Assembly (NCBI RefSeq): GCF_949628215.1
Contig: NC_134280.1
Span: forward strand, 53,408,621-53,472,620
Source of the DNA: Phalacrocorax aristotelis
Taxonomy: Eukaryota; Chordata; Aves; Suliformes; Phalacrocoracidae
Direction: 5' to 3'
Length of the DNA: 64,000 bases
The notes beneath the pieces are model-generated. The model was not told the origin of the DNA. It did no database searches and was given only the letters and a program-made list of their open reading frames with translations. Below are positions 34,431 through 64,000 of this stretch, piece by piece; within the stretch, counting starts at the first letter, position 1, and each line of letters begins with the position of its first letter. The translations under genes were made by a program, and so were the position numbers.

Positions 34431-37299
34431 CTCCCTTACCCCACCCTATTTTTCTCTCTGCCGTACTGGGTAACAACTGTTGCATTGAACTATTTGTGTG
34501 AGATACTTAATCCTCTACCATCCCTGCAAGTATTTTGTAGATCAATTCACCCTGCTGTGCCCAGAGAAAATAATCGCAAAGAGACTGAGTAGAACTAACA
34601 TCAGTAAAAAAATGGGGTTTGCATCATTATCCCTCCAGGGAAATCAATGAGGATGGGCCATGACCCCATCAGGTGCTGGAGCCCACCGCCAAGCCTGTCC
34701 AGTCTTGCATCACTGTGGTTCAGATCTAATTCAAACTTATGTTTCAGATGACTTTCAAAACCAGTTGCTCCACCCCAAGCTAAACCTCTGAACATTGCGT
34801 ACAGAAACACATGATAGTGGCTGGTTGGAGCTGAAGGGAGTATTTTCAATTTGGGGTCTGTGTACTGGGAATTTAGACTGGGATGCAAACCCTCCACAGT
34901 TCTGAGGGAGAGGATTCAGGGGGTGTGCAAGGAGCCTAGGTGGGTCCCATCCCTGCTGGGACATATGTGGTTTTGGGAGGTTTGCGGTACAGAAGTCAAC
35001 ATGTGCACATGCCCCATCTGCTCCTGGGTGATACACACCATGTAGAAGCTGGTCAAAGTGAATTCATTAACAGAGACATGAAGAAACTCTTATTCATTTG
35101 AAGCACACTAGCGAGCCTGAAAAATGTCTAATGTCCAAACACTTGTTTTATTGACCTGCCACTGCCAACCATACTAGCTGCACAATGAGAGTGGTACAAA
35201 GCTGTGTTAGCAGCTCTGAGGTGCGGTCACGCAGGGTTTTAAATCCCTTACCTAATCTTTGCAAACCTGTATATTCAGGTAAAAAAAAAATCTGCTGATC
35301 AGTTTTGAAGACATTTCAGATACTTTCTGCTTTCAAATGTGCCAGGAAAATGTCAAAAGATCATCTTTCCCCTAGAAAACCTAGCATTTTCCCACACATT
35401 GTAATGAACAAGTGTAGGAAAACTGAAACAAATTATTTGCAGTGGAAAGTGCAGTACCTTTTCTGGTCCCTGGGAAAAGAAACGAGTCTGATTTGAGCTG
35501 GATTAGCAGTACGAACGACAGCTCAGGTCAGCTGCAGCCTTATCCGAATCAATTCCCGTCTCTGGGGCTAGAGGGTGGGGGAGGGGAGAGGTGTGTGTGT
35601 GCATGCATACCTGCAGCTATAGGATTTGTAAATAATTGAGTTCTTCTGATCCGTACCATCACAGCACATGAAGAAAGATTTGGTGCTGAGGGAGCTGACA
35701 GAGGTTCAAGCCCCAGATCTGCCACTTAGACACTTCTTCCCAAAGCTACTTAGGCATGTAATTACTTTTCAGGCTCTTGCCTGGTCTGAGTCTCTGATTC
35801 TCTGCCTCGTTTTATCTGTCAGCCTTTTACAGGGACAAGAGTAGTCCTCTACATCCCAAGCATGTAATGAAGATGAATTCATTACAGCTGTAACACTTCA
35901 ACGAGCACTATGAAGGTACAGGGTATCCTTACAATCCTGAATTAGGAAACTCCCTCTCAGAGGGTGTTGGGGTGCCTGGATGCATGGTCCAGACCTGTGC
36001 CAGCAATACATTAATCCACCTCTGTCCATGATTCTGAAAGGGATTTAACCAAAGAAGGAATCTGGCTTTCACATAAAAGCCAAACTTGCAGCAGTGACTG
36101 GAATTAGTTTCCTTAAACATAAGGATAACTCTAGAGGAGGAAACACTTACGTGGCCTTGGGCATCTCTTCTGGCCTCCAGGAGTGCATTCCAGTTCTTGG
36201 GCATCCTGTATCCCATCCACCACTCTCACATGGACGCAGCAGATGCCTGAGGTCATCTAAAATAGTCCCTATGCTTAAGAAAGCAGAATCCACCCCTAAT
36301 TACTCTTAGAAGGGAGCTCAACACATTTAGGATTGGGGTTGCATAGTCTGGTTACACGCAAACCAGACTACATTACCAGGCACAGTGCATACGCCAGCGT
36401 TCCTACATGGCCAGCATTACTGGAACTGAACAGAAATAGTGCGAAATGCTGGGAGAGAAAGCACATAGTGAAGGCAAGCCCCCTGGTGTGTTACTATTTA
36501 GAAGAGACCTCCCAACTACTGTTCCATGCATAATTGTGCAATTGGTAATATCCCAGCAAAGAAAGGCTTAGATCAGCTTGTCTGCAAACAAGGGACCATT
36601 TTCCACCTCCAAGTTAACATTTGGCACAAGTGCCAGTTGCAGATCTCCTGCCATAATGGGACCCAGGTCAGATTGTGTGTACTGCCTGCAGGCAAGACGG
36701 CCGACTTGAATCTGGACAGCAGAAGGATGCAAGAGCCAAACTCAGGATGCTAGAACAGAAATATATTTTTTTTATTCTTAATATCATGTCAGCAGCAGCA
36801 CGTTTCCAAAATGAAAAATAATTCTGTTTCGTATTTCTTTTCACAGAGAGACAGACATCCACCCACAGCAGTAGCAGTGACAACAGCGAGAGACTGCTCA
36901 GCGAGGCACTGAGACATGCAGATAACAGAGGGTACGGTGGGGCCTGGCTCAGGGGAAGGCTTTTCTCCCTTCTTCCTCCCTCGCCAGCCCATGCTCCATC
37001 TACAGGAGGATTTAACCTGGGCTGAGCCATCACCGTGGCTTTCTCCAGGTCACTTTTATAAAACTTGCAGCCACATTTGGTAAGGCCTGGAGAAATGGCA
37101 TGAAGGCTCCCATGACCCACCCAAAGGACATGAGCTTGTGCTTAGCTCTACGCAGCCTCATAATCCTATAAATCTGCTCCACTGTCAGGAAAAGGGAATT
37201 TATAACATCACTTGGTGGAGGGTGTGACGGGATAGATCCTCAAAGTCTTTTCCTCTGGGCGATCTTGTCCAAGGCAACTCTACAAACCTGACCAGCCTC
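34431..37299. other. INS-TH intergenic DNA, nothing recognised
   Basis: Ordinary intergenic sequence with an A-run near 35280 and a short GT/GC repeat near 35590. No coding or RNA gene is supported. Confidence 0.55.
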
Positions 37300-37680
37300 A
37301 TGCACAAATACTTAGGGGATACCTTAAGACAAAATTGAAAACATGGGAAAAATCTCAAAAGACTCAGGAAAAAAGCTTAAACCGAGGAATACTGGAGGGC
37401 CACAGGAAATCCCATCAATATCAGAGATTACAGCAGGGGCTGTGGGCACCTCTCCAGGCCACAGGAAGCCGATGGGTGATAGAGACCAAATGTTCCCCAA
37501 TACAGGAGAGCAGATGAAGGGAGACTCAAGGATACACCACCTCTATTAGCAGGACTGGTATGGGAAGCATGCCGACTAAGTCAAGGCAACACCAGAATAT
37601 CAGCTGTTGCAACAGGAAAACTGTGTTTTAAAAGAGCCTATCAAGTGACTTGAAATAAGTTTGTCTTTAGAAAAGGAATA

Positions 37681-37695
37681 CCATCTAGTGGCCCA
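37681..37695. promoter_or_regulatory. CTCF-like core motif
   Basis: CCATCTAGTGGCCCA fits the reverse CTCF core (CCMYCTRGTGGCC). It lies in the 5' part of the retroviral fossil between INS and TH. Single motif match only. Confidence 0.3.
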
Positions 37696-40600
37696 AAAAG
37701 GCAATAAGAAGGTGCAATGACAATTAGAAAATCAGATGAATTTAGAAAAAGATGAGGAGAAACTGCAAAATTAAGGAGAGGGATTAACATATATAGTGCA
37801 ATGATTCACCCTGGAGCAAGGGAGAGCTCAAAAGGGACCTGATCATAGTAAATGTGAAGCTAAAATTAGACACTTGCAAAAGCAGATTGGGATGCAAAAA
37901 TTAAAAATAACTGCTGTAGCTGCAGGAAGTGTGGAAAAGAACTGAATCGGGAGCCATCAGAGGAAGATGATTTCAAGGATGATATAGGCAAATGGGAAGA
38001 GAAAGAGAAGCTGAGAATAACAGCATATCCTATGAAGACCACAAGTGCCATCCTGGGGCAGACGGGTAGGGCAGATCAAACTGCTGTAGCTATTACAATG
38101 AAAAAAGGTGACCCCAAGGCAGGTAGCTGCAGATATGAAAGGAAGTACGACAGTATAGGACTTAGAGAAACTGCTTCAGATTTTGACTTAAATGGGAATT
38201 AAGCAGTAAATTGATTAGATTAGATACCCCACCAGCTTTTATTCATTGCACGCTGGGTACATCCTTGATGAGCATTTAATCATGCCATCATGGGCATTTA
38301 ATCAAATTGCCCAGCAGAATGGTACGATAAGGATGCAATTGGCAGCACTAACATCAGTCCATAAGCTTGCAGAAGGTGCAGAGTCTTTCATGAACTGATG
38401 GGGAGCTGCTCAAATGTCAGCAGGTCATGATACCATGCACCAACCACCCACTCCCAATGGAGTGCAGGTATCTCCATTGCCCCCGGCAGCCCCGAAGCTG
38501 AGTCAGGCTCCTTGGACAGCAGATGAATTAGGAGAGCTAATGGCACAAACACACTTCCGCAATTCACAGCAAACTCCCATATGGCAAAACACAGGGGAAG
38601 AAGCAATTTACAGAGTTGCTTTCACATTAAGAGACAAAAAATATACTTTCACTTGTACCCCACAGGGCCAAGCACCTGCCCTGCTGTACAAGCTTGTGTT
38701 AGTAAACTGTTTGAATGATGGTATCTGGGAGACAGAGAAAATAAATAGTCTTATGTGGATGATATTCTTGGGACTGTAGCTGCAGAAGAAGAGGTGCAAG
38801 AGAGAAGAAGCTGAGTTTTAAAATTAATAGACCAAATGGGATTTGAAGTCAATTTGAATATGGCACAATTAATGCAACCCCAGGTTAACTGCTTGGGAAT
38901 TGGAACTGGTGAAACAAGATGATGAATAGGTGCTAGAAAGGTTAAGCTTTCTGTGAAATAAAGACTCCCTCTAATCAGTCCCAGCTCTGAAGAGTGCTGG
39001 GAGGATTTAATTTCTATGGCAGCATATCTATGACTGTGCTAGTATCTTATGGCAGTGTATCCATCTTTGCTAGTACCAGCAGAGCATTATGGAAATGACA
39101 GAAAAAGAATCAGGAAGGGAGATGGAGCAAAGAGCAAGACGATGCTTTAGCTAGTATGAAAGAAGCTGCTTGAGAAGTTCCTACACTAAAATTCCCAGTC
39201 AAAGAAAAGCTATTAATAAGAATTTTAACATGAGCTGATTCTGTGGGAGCACTACTGTTACAGAAAAAAGTGAAGGGAAATGGATACCAGTAGCGTATGA
39301 GTCCTCCCAGGAGCTGAAGCAAAATTTCCCTGGCTATGAGAAAGCCTAGTCAGAGGCCATCTAGGCTGTGATGGTCTTCAAGGCTTTCACCCTCAGTGGT
39401 CCAGACATAACCCAGTCTACTCATGCTCTGCTCTTAAACACAAAGAGAAGAAATGGATATTAATGTGGATATAATTTTAAAGGAAACTGGAAATAAACCA
39501 AAGGTATTATGCACCCATAGATGTGCTAAAACTGAACAAGAAGGAAAAATAATCCAAGATACTTGTATTAGTGGAATGAGGGAACAAATAGTGGAGAAAC
39601 TAGAGAAAGGATCCTGCCAAGAAGCTTACAGGCTGTCCGTAAAAAACAAACCCCTCTGCACAATATCTCTCTATAGATAGACACTGTGCTGATAATAGAA
39701 TAAAATACTGGATGCATGATAGGGAGAAAGGCGATAGCAAGCACATAATGGGACACCCATGAAGAAAACAGGAAGTTTATTTTACAAGCTTAGAAGGACA
39801 GTGGGAATAAAATATACGTAAAGCATGTTAAAGTACATGGGAATACTGAAAGCAATACTGAGAAACAATTTAGTGAGCAAGTAGATAAATTGACTCAGTT
39901 TGTTTACTGCAGCCCCAACCAGGAGTCAGCTAAAAGAGATGGGATGGATACTGTGGCCAGCTGAATGAGACCAAGTCATCTTAGAATGTTGTAATAAGTT
40001 ACTTAAGGGAGTACAAGGTACTCTAAAAAAGTGCAAAGGTTTTATATTTGGCCCCAAATGAAGCAAGATATAGAGAACATAAATAAAAACTGTGTAAGGT
40101 GTTTGCATCATAATAATGATGGAGAAGTGAACTAGTAAAAGAAAGCTGCCAACTCTACTGTACCGGCTAAACCAAGGACCTTGGCAAATACTGCAAAGGG
40201 ATCATTCAGATAAACTGTCACACGCTAACGAAGAGTATCGGTATCTCTTTGTCACCAAGCATATCTTTCCAGGACGGGTTGAGGCTCTTCCACCTAAAAG
40301 GAATATAACCACTGGAAATATAAAAATGCTGTTAAAGGAAATTATCCATAGATATGGAACATAGCTGCAGTAGGATGAGATGGAGGAGAGGGCTTTGTAA
40401 GTGAAGTAACTTGAGCCTTAAAAAGTAACCTGGGGATTAAGTAAGGACTGCATATACCCTACCACCTGCAATCCTCCAGACTAGTAGGAAGAAATCAGTC
40501 AGACTATTAAAAATAGACTAAAGAAAATTGCAGGACAATATCCAAAGTGATGGGCTGAAAATTTAACCTTGATATTAGTTGCTTTAAGAAGCAGTGACAT

Positions 40601-40890
40601 ATTAGGGACTGGTTTACAACCCTACCATATTTTGTTTGTATAGCTCATTCATGGATGGTCCCATGTCCAAGACCCTAAAATATTACGCAGGATAAAGAAG
40701 AAAATAAGGCTCAAGTAGAAACAGCACCTTGAGAAAAATAGGTAAAATGAGAAAGGAAGAATCCAATTCATATATGACTTATGAAATAAGGGGCCAAGTA
40801 ATGTATTTGAAATCAAATTAAAAGGAAGCCTTAAAGCAAAATGGAAGGAGACCTATTATGTTACTAATAGGATAAGTCCCTAAGATCTTA

Positions 40891-40955
40891 AATCACAGAA
40901 TCACAGAATCGCAGGTTGGAAGGAACCCCAGGGATCATCTAGTCCAACATTTCTA
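40891..40955 (-). mobile_element. CR1 LINE 3' end fragment
   Basis: Reads AATCACAGAATCACAGAATC, then GGTTGGAAGGAACC and ATCATCTAGTCCAAC on the plus strand, the reverse complement of the CR1 3' tail with its 8-base terminal repeat. It lies inside the endogenous retrovirus interval, so it presumably inserted after the retrovirus did. Confidence 0.8.
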
Positions 40956-42230
40956 GGAAGAGCAATAGATGAGAGCAATGGTAAATATAAACAGGTTCAT
41001 GTTTCTCAGATGGCCCCCTAAGGGGGAAAACAGTTCTGGAATCTGTCATTAATTTGTCAAGAACACAGAGACAGAAAATGCCCCAAAACAGAACCTCAGG
41101 CGCCTGTTCAGCCTCAGCCCCTGCACTCACAGCACAGCCTCATCTCTCGGAAGCAAGGGGGTGCAACCCATGTGGTGTTTACCTCCCATGTGGCTGCAGT
41201 AGATCTCTTTATATGCTTGCATACTAACAGGGCTGGTTTATGCTTTGAGTTTTGCTTATTTTCTATTTTCGTAGAGCAACAGATTTTACTACAGCTCCTT
41301 GAACAAGCAACAGCTGACAAAGTCACAGAGCAGCAATGCAAACTCTGAGGCAAGGCGGAGGAGTTGAGGGCTCCTGCAGTTGCAAGGATTTTTAACTTGG
41401 CTGTCCAATCCATATTAATAGGTTTGGTCTTTTTAAAAATTGTATTAATTTTAGACATTTAACAAGGCAGATAATGACTGTGAAGTGCTTTGGAGAACTA
41501 GAGACAACCATCTTCAGACCTTTATGGGTTTTCAGGCCAGACCAGAAAGCAAACACCTCCAAGGAGACGCACTGTTTGGTCCTGATCAGGAGCCTGATGT
41601 GTCTGCAGGGTTTGCAGCATCCTTGCTGCACTCACAGGCAGTAATCCAGGAGTTGGAGACTACCAAAGGAGAGGAGGAACAGCGACCTGCAGGCCAGTAA
41701 CAAGGCATTGCTATTGCTAACAAGGACGTAAGCTATGCATTAACTATACAGGTTTCATTGTTACATCTTGCCTGTTTGGAGCTTTATCTTCTTTATTTTA
41801 GTCTGTTTTACTGGGGTCACCAATAAGATTTTCATGGCTAGATAGCTAACCTATAACCTAACCTGCTTTAGTCTTGCATAGCTTGCTCCAGCTACCTAAT
41901 CTAACAGTGATAACTTAAGACCTCAAATGAAAAATTGTTACAGCTCTTAAGACAGCCTTGAGAGTTACAGCTCAAGATCTGGATCCACCCAGATTGGAAA
42001 ATCATAGCTGAAGCTTTTGAAAAAGTGCTCTAAAATTAGAACAACTGAATGAACTCAGTTTTATTCATTTATGGGACAATCCTCCAAATAGGAACAACTT
42101 AGGAAGCAGCAGCTAACCCTAGTGTTATTTCAGTCATGGCCTTTTAAGCAATTTAGGAGGAATTTAGGAAAGGGTCTAAAATAAGAAAGGAAACAGAAAG
42201 GAGGGATTGAAGCAGGTGGGAGACTAAGTG

Positions 42231-43484
42231 CTGTCAGTAGCTAAGCAGTTAAAAGTTGAGAGAACTGGGTGTTAAGCATATGTACGTGAAGGTCTGAAAT
42301 GGGATAAAGTATAATGAATTGTAAACTATTATGACTGAGCCACAGTAAAAGTAACACTGGAGAGCAATGGTGTATGTAAGTATTGGAGAATACTTACACC
42401 TAATAGCCAAAACTTGACTGCTAAGTCTTTCATTTCTTTAAAGAAGAAATTATAAAAGTCATATATAGTGGATAAGGATGGTAAAAGTCTATACAGAAAT
42501 GTTATAACTGACCATGCAAACAACTATGTGTAATTCTCCCCTTTGCTCTCCCCCACAGCTGTTTAGGTGCCTCCATGCATCCCAAGCCCAGCTCTGATAC
42601 TGCACAGCTGCATAACCTTGGGCCAAACTTCTGAGCAAACCACTAAGTTATGAGACAGCCTGCAAGAAGATAAGATGAGCAAAAGCAGGGGGAGGAAAAC
42701 TGAGAGCTTTGGGTCAGATCAAGCCATTAATATCTACAGTGAAAGCTGGATGAAACTGGATTGGAGCATTCTCACCATATGTTACCTTCCTCAGAAATGG
42801 CCAGCAGTAGCATTAGTCACACACCTGAGCTACATCAAATGACAGTGGTATTGGGATATCTAAGAGCAAGACAATGCTGTACCTGTGTAATAGACTGGAA
42901 AAGCAAGAGTGCATGAAATCCTCCCAAGGGCTGGCAAACTTGGGACACCGGTGGCCCCACTTGGTCTGCAATAACCAATAAACTCAGGACACCAGGAGGC
43001 TGCCAAGGCTGCCCTGGGCTACCAGCATGCATGAGCATCACTAGCTGTGACTTCTATCTGCTGTAAAGGATGGCAGCTGGGTTCTTAAGCACTCCCTGCT
43101 GTGGGAGCTTTTAAAAGAGGGATTGAAGGGGGTGGCCAGGACTTGCTCTGTGGCGCTTGTGCTGGGGAGGATGCAGGTAGATCAGGACTGCTCTATGCCA
43201 GATGGGCAACTCCTGGATTGGGTCAGTTTAGAGTCTCATGGGACCTAGGACACTTACGGCAACCCGGTGGGGTGGTACAGCTCAGGGGTTTGGGCCTAAG
43301 CATCTCTCTGTGTGAGAGGCTGAAGGGAGGCTGGGAGCTGAAATATCAAACCTCATAGGGTTGGTTCAGGCAGAAAAGCTTCTAAAGCAGCTCTGAATTT
43401 CCCAAATGTACAAGGCTGTAAGAGGCAGGAGATGGTGGGGAATGAGGGTCCCTCATGAAGTTGCTATAAGAGTTGCTTTGGGGC
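42231..43484. other. Between retroviral fossil and TH 3' end
   Basis: No gene recognised. Part may be an LTR of the adjacent fossil, but I could not match it to a second copy. GAGGGATTGAAG occurs both at 42203 and 43117; the similarity does not extend far enough to call a repeat. Confidence 0.4.
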
Positions 43485-60376
<16,892 letters not shown>

Positions 60377-60399
60377 CCGCTTTCTAGCTCCTTGCCAGG

Positions 60400-60424
60400 T
60401 TTTTATAGGGCAGGGCTGACGTCA
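60400..60424 (-). promoter_or_regulatory. TH: TH core promoter: CRE and TATA box
   Basis: On the minus strand a perfect palindromic CRE (TGACGTCA, 60424-60417) lies ten bases from TATAAAAA (60407-60400). This is the same CRE-TATA arrangement known from mammalian TH promoters, where the CRE gives cAMP/CREB control. Transcription should start near 60376, giving a 5' UTR of about 26 bases. Confidence 0.9.
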
Positions 60425-60429
60425 AAGAC

Positions 60430-63400
60430 TCTTTCAAATCTTCTCTCCCCCCGTCACCTCCCCATCACCACCTCCCTCCTTTCTCGCCCTCGGGCTGAGA
60501 GGAGGAGGGGACGTGAAGGAGAGAAACGTTTCTGTCCCATTAAATCTAATCGCTACAAAGATTGCAGACACCCTGCCTTTGCAGACCAGACGCTCCCCCC
60601 ACCTGTTTGCCTGTGCCCAAAAGATTTCTAGTCTGTTTTTTTCCTCCTCCTCTTCTTGATGGAGTTCACTCTTGCGCCGTGTTTCAGTCTGACACATTTG
60701 CTTTCCCAGCTTGGGAGTTGCATGAAAGGATTTTGATCTGTGAACGGACAAAATCAAAGGAAGGATTCAGTCCTTTATAGCTCTTTTTCCCCCATGTTTA
60801 CCTTGTCATTGAGGCAGTAAATGAATAGGAAAATAACACTGATTCCCCCAAGGCAGCCATGGGACTGGATGCTGTTCTCACATACACACCTTCCGATGAC
60901 TGGCCCCTGCAAACTCTGTGCATTTTGGTGCTCTCCCACCACCTTGTGTTTTGGTTTGGCCATGGAACGCTGACGGCAGCACTACAGAATCAGCCCCCTT
61001 GAGCCCTCAAAGATGAAAAAGCTTTAAATAAAATAACCTGGGGAAAAAAAACAAACTCTCAATCCTGCCTTCCCAAGGGCTTTGCTCCTCTTGCAGTAAT
61101 TCCTAAGAGACCAAATGCCTGAGGACCTCTGGGACTGTGACAATGGGTGGCAGCTCAGGACATGTCCCAGGACTCTGCTTTGCTTGAGCAAAAAGGCCTT
61201 TTCCTCCCAGGGGATTTGCAGCAGCTCTCCCACACCAAAAAAAGCATTGTGGGAATGCATGGTCCTGCTTTCTGTGAGCCACTGCCTGGCACAAACCCCT
61301 GCTGTGGGGAAGCCAGTGGTGTTTCACTGGTTGGCTGCTGGGGAGCTCACCCACAACCTTGCCAACAACAGCCTTGCTTTGGAAGACATCTGCTGAAGAC
61401 ACCTGTTTAGTGTTGGTGGCTTGTCCTTCCTGTCCTGGGATAGCTGAGTTCGTGCCAGCACGCTGATGATTTTTGCAGTGACAAAAGCCCTGGAGGATCA
61501 AGACCCCATTGAATTCCTCAAGGCCACAAAGCTCTCGATGTTTGCCATCTCCTGCAAACACCAGGGAGCAGATAGCGTGATCAATGCCAGACCCACCAAG
61601 GCAGCTTGGGAAGTTCCAACTGGCTAGAGCTTGGAAGAAGTTGAAGTGAGCAGTTGGCAGCAGCTAAAGAATTGGTCCAGCAGTGAGCCAAAAATAATTT
61701 TAATTCAGGTGGAGCAGCTTCTCTTATTACAGGTGCTGAGGACACCCTGCTGTTCAGTCCAGTGGAAACCAGAGGAAAGAGTTAAGCAGCCATCAGGGCT
61801 CCTTTCTCCCCAGCCTCTGTGTCCTCCCATGTGGTACCACCTCGCACACCGAGAGCAGCCTTTGTTTTTGCTTTAATTTCATCCCTAACCCCCTCAGAGT
61901 CTCCTCACCTTCTGTTTGCCCTCTGCTAAACCCTGGATGCTCAAAACATAAGATAAAACCCCACCAAACTGATGGAGGGGAATGCTGCCTGGTGTTGCAG
62001 GATCATCTCAGAAAACATTTTAGGGGCAGGTCCTGGGCCATCCCTGCTGCCTAGCAGCCGGGCAAGGAGCAGCATTACTGGCTCAGTTACCCCCTGGCTA
62101 CTGGGGTGGCCTAGGGACCCCCTTACTGGGTAATACAAATTAGCACAATCCTACGGATGATTTTTTTTTTGTGTGCCACTGGCTGAGGTGGACCATGGTA
62201 GCTGGACAAGCTGGGGTGCGGGGAACACTGCTCCAAGATACTGGTGCTCACTCCCATGCTGCTGCCTTAGCCAGGCATCCCAGCTGTGCTCACTGCAGGC
62301 TGCACTTTTTCACAACCCTTTCGAGACCATTTTTCAAGCAAATGAATAGAACAGCAGATCATTGGCATTGCTTCGCTCTGCCACCCGGAGACCTCTGTCA
62401 CCTAAGGAGTGGTGGCTGTCTTTGATGGCCAGGCTCGCCAACATGCTCAGTGCTTGATTGCCTCCTGGCTAAGGGAATGAAGGGCTTTGGTGTTAACTGT
62501 GGGACAGCATTCATTTAAAACACAGCCCAGCTCCTGCTGAAGTTATACTTTCCATGAACTTAAGAAGACTAGGATCTTATGCAGATTGCCACCCATGCTG
62601 TCTCATGTTTCCACATTCTGTCCCAATTTTTTGAAGCAAGGCTTTTTTCAGGGAGCTCATAGACCAGACTTTCAATCAGTATGACACTCCTTCCCATGCT
62701 GGAACTTTTCTGTCTTACCCCAGTCACAGCCACAGAGTGTGAAGAGGGATGCCCACCCCAGACAGTCCCACAGAAGTCCCTCATAGCAATTCATCCTGAT
62801 TTACCCTACAAGAGATCTGGTCCTCTCTAGAGACCAAGGGGAAAAATTCTTGGATTTTTGTGGTTTTTTAAGTTTATCTTCAGTATCTTTTTCTGATATA
62901 GGGGGATTAAAGACAAGCAGTAAATCAGTAGACTGTCAGAAACAGCTCCTTCAAACAAGCAGATGTCTGTCCTAGGTTGTACCAGTGTCTTGCCTCAGGA
63001 AGCCTGAATCCACTCTGCTGTTAGTGCTTCCTAGTATGTAGGAAGTAGATCTCATATGGAAATATATGAGTTAAAAGCAAACTAAGACCATATTGGTCAT
63101 CTGAAGATAATCTATGAAGACTGGCAGGAAGAAGAATCAACTCCAAAAGAGGCCACAAAAATTAAACTTATTAACTTTCATGTTATGTATCAGTGAAGGT
63201 ACCTCACCGGGGATTCTGTGACTCCATTAACATCAGTAAAGTAAACACATAAAGAAAGCAAAGATGCCTCTTGCAGCCATTGCCTGTTTGCTTTGCTGAA
63301 GAAGAAGTTGTCCTCTGTGGCTTTACAACCACACAAGGCCATTTCACGCAATGGTGGTGTTAGATTGTCTAGAATGAAGCTGAAAAGGTGTTGAGGGCAG

Positions 63401-64000
63401 AAAGTCATAGCTGGGATAAGTACTTAAGAAATGTTTAAAACTATTGAGAGGCTTTGCTAGTGTGATACACTGTTACAATATGAGCGTTGTCAATGAAAGG
63501 CCTTGCCAAGATTGGACCAGCTTCACTGGGATTTCATTTGGGAAGAAAAAAGGGACTTGGCTAGGAGGAGAGTTTCAAGAACTGCATTTAAATATTTTTA
63601 TCAAATAAACTTTTAATTCTGGATGAATTCTTCTGGATTGCACTACCTTTAAACCAGCATGTAGAATATGGAATTTCAACATTTTTTGTTTGAGGTTTTC
63701 AGCTGAATTTTAGTACAAAGACAAACTTCAAATTGCTTAATGAATTTAATCTCTTTTTCTTCATACTGTTTTCTTACCTTAAAATCAGAAGAGAAAACAT
63801 TTTGCCAGACCTTTTATTTTCGGTAACTGACTGAGTTTAAGGGTCTCTTTAGAACAGCATTTGCTAGTCATGATAAACATAAAATCAGCATCAAAGCAAG
63901 TTCCAGTTATCCAAATTTGTAATCAATTTGCTGAAAAGATAGCCTTAAAATGTCAGTTCATGTAAAGAATTGAGAAAACTGGTAAAATACTTCAATAAAT
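60430..64000. other. Sequence upstream of TH, no gene seen
   Basis: Contains the TH upstream region. A pyrimidine-rich stretch at 60440-60490 lies just before the CRE. Beyond that I find no exon, RNA gene or recognisable repeat. The stretch 63400-64000 is A/T-rich. In conserved order the next gene outward would be ASCL2, which is not reached. Confidence 0.6.

Larger units (their letters stand above)
37300..42230 (+). mobile_element. Decayed endogenous retrovirus, plus orientation
   Basis: A retroviral fossil lying opposite to TH and INS. In order on the plus strand there is a purine-rich region that may be gag-derived (about 37.3-38.15 kb), a reverse transcriptase remnant near 38.4-38.9 kb (YTFTCTPQG followed by a catalytic-loop-like stretch), an RNase H-like stretch near 39.3 kb, and an integrase remnant near 40.0-40.65 kb (GPWQILQRDH, LFVTKHIFPGRVEALP). 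A further 3' region to about 42.2 kb ends in a polypurine-like stretch (about 42.17-42.21 kb). It is broken, with many breaks throughout (well over ten), so it is old. I could not find a matching pair of LTRs, so the ends are approximate. The integrase layout is nearest to gamma/epsilon-like (class I) elements, with low certainty. Confidence 0.75.

Noticed and set aside
42203-43130. Possible LTR repeat (shared GAGGGATTGAAG)
   Set aside because: The two copies share only about a dozen bases, and flanks do not match, so no LTR pair is claimed.

Overview
This is a bird genomic window carrying the conserved TH - INS - IGF2 block (human 11p15.5 order), with all three genes transcribed from the minus strand. 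The evidence is an insulin whose B and A chains look avian, a tyrosine hydroxylase of 491 codons (the length I recall for chicken TH), and CR1 LINE remnants as the only recognisable interspersed LINEs. The proinsulin C-peptide and the length of INS intron 1 differ from what I recall of chicken, so another bird species is likely.

Layout, high to low coordinate (direction of transcription). 60.4-64 kb: sequence upstream of TH, no gene seen. 60.4-43.5 kb: TH, 13 coding exons that join in frame with GT-AG introns, with a CRE and TATA box just upstream and a poly(A) signal near 43.50 kb. Its introns hold three CR1 copies and a small CpG-rich patch. 42.2-37.3 kb: a decayed endogenous retrovirus in the plus orientation, with a short CR1 tail inside it. 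37.3-27.9 kb: intergenic, with one candidate regulatory block near 34.3 kb. 27.9-23.46 kb: INS, three exons (the first non-coding), with a TATA box, a cluster of TAATG A-box-like motifs and E-boxes upstream, and an old CR1 in the large second intron. 23.4-3.2 kb: INS-IGF2 intergenic DNA with no convincing gene; one 108-codon open frame at 10.3 kb and two adjacent minus-strand open frames at 21.1-22.1 kb are noted as unexplained. 3.2-1.2 kb: a strong CpG island with a TATA/CCAAT promoter and a leader exon ending in a clear splice donor, inferred to be the IGF2 promoter. The IGF2 coding exons lie beyond the window start.

The products act in separate systems: TH makes L-DOPA for catecholamines, INS encodes the pancreatic hormone, IGF2 encodes a growth factor. 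The shared feature is conserved gene order and orientation. I saw no previously undescribed system. The most checkable unusual points are an AUG-initiated frame that stays open to the IGF2 leader donor, the INS upstream A-box cluster, CTCF-like motifs between the genes, and the CpG patch inside TH.
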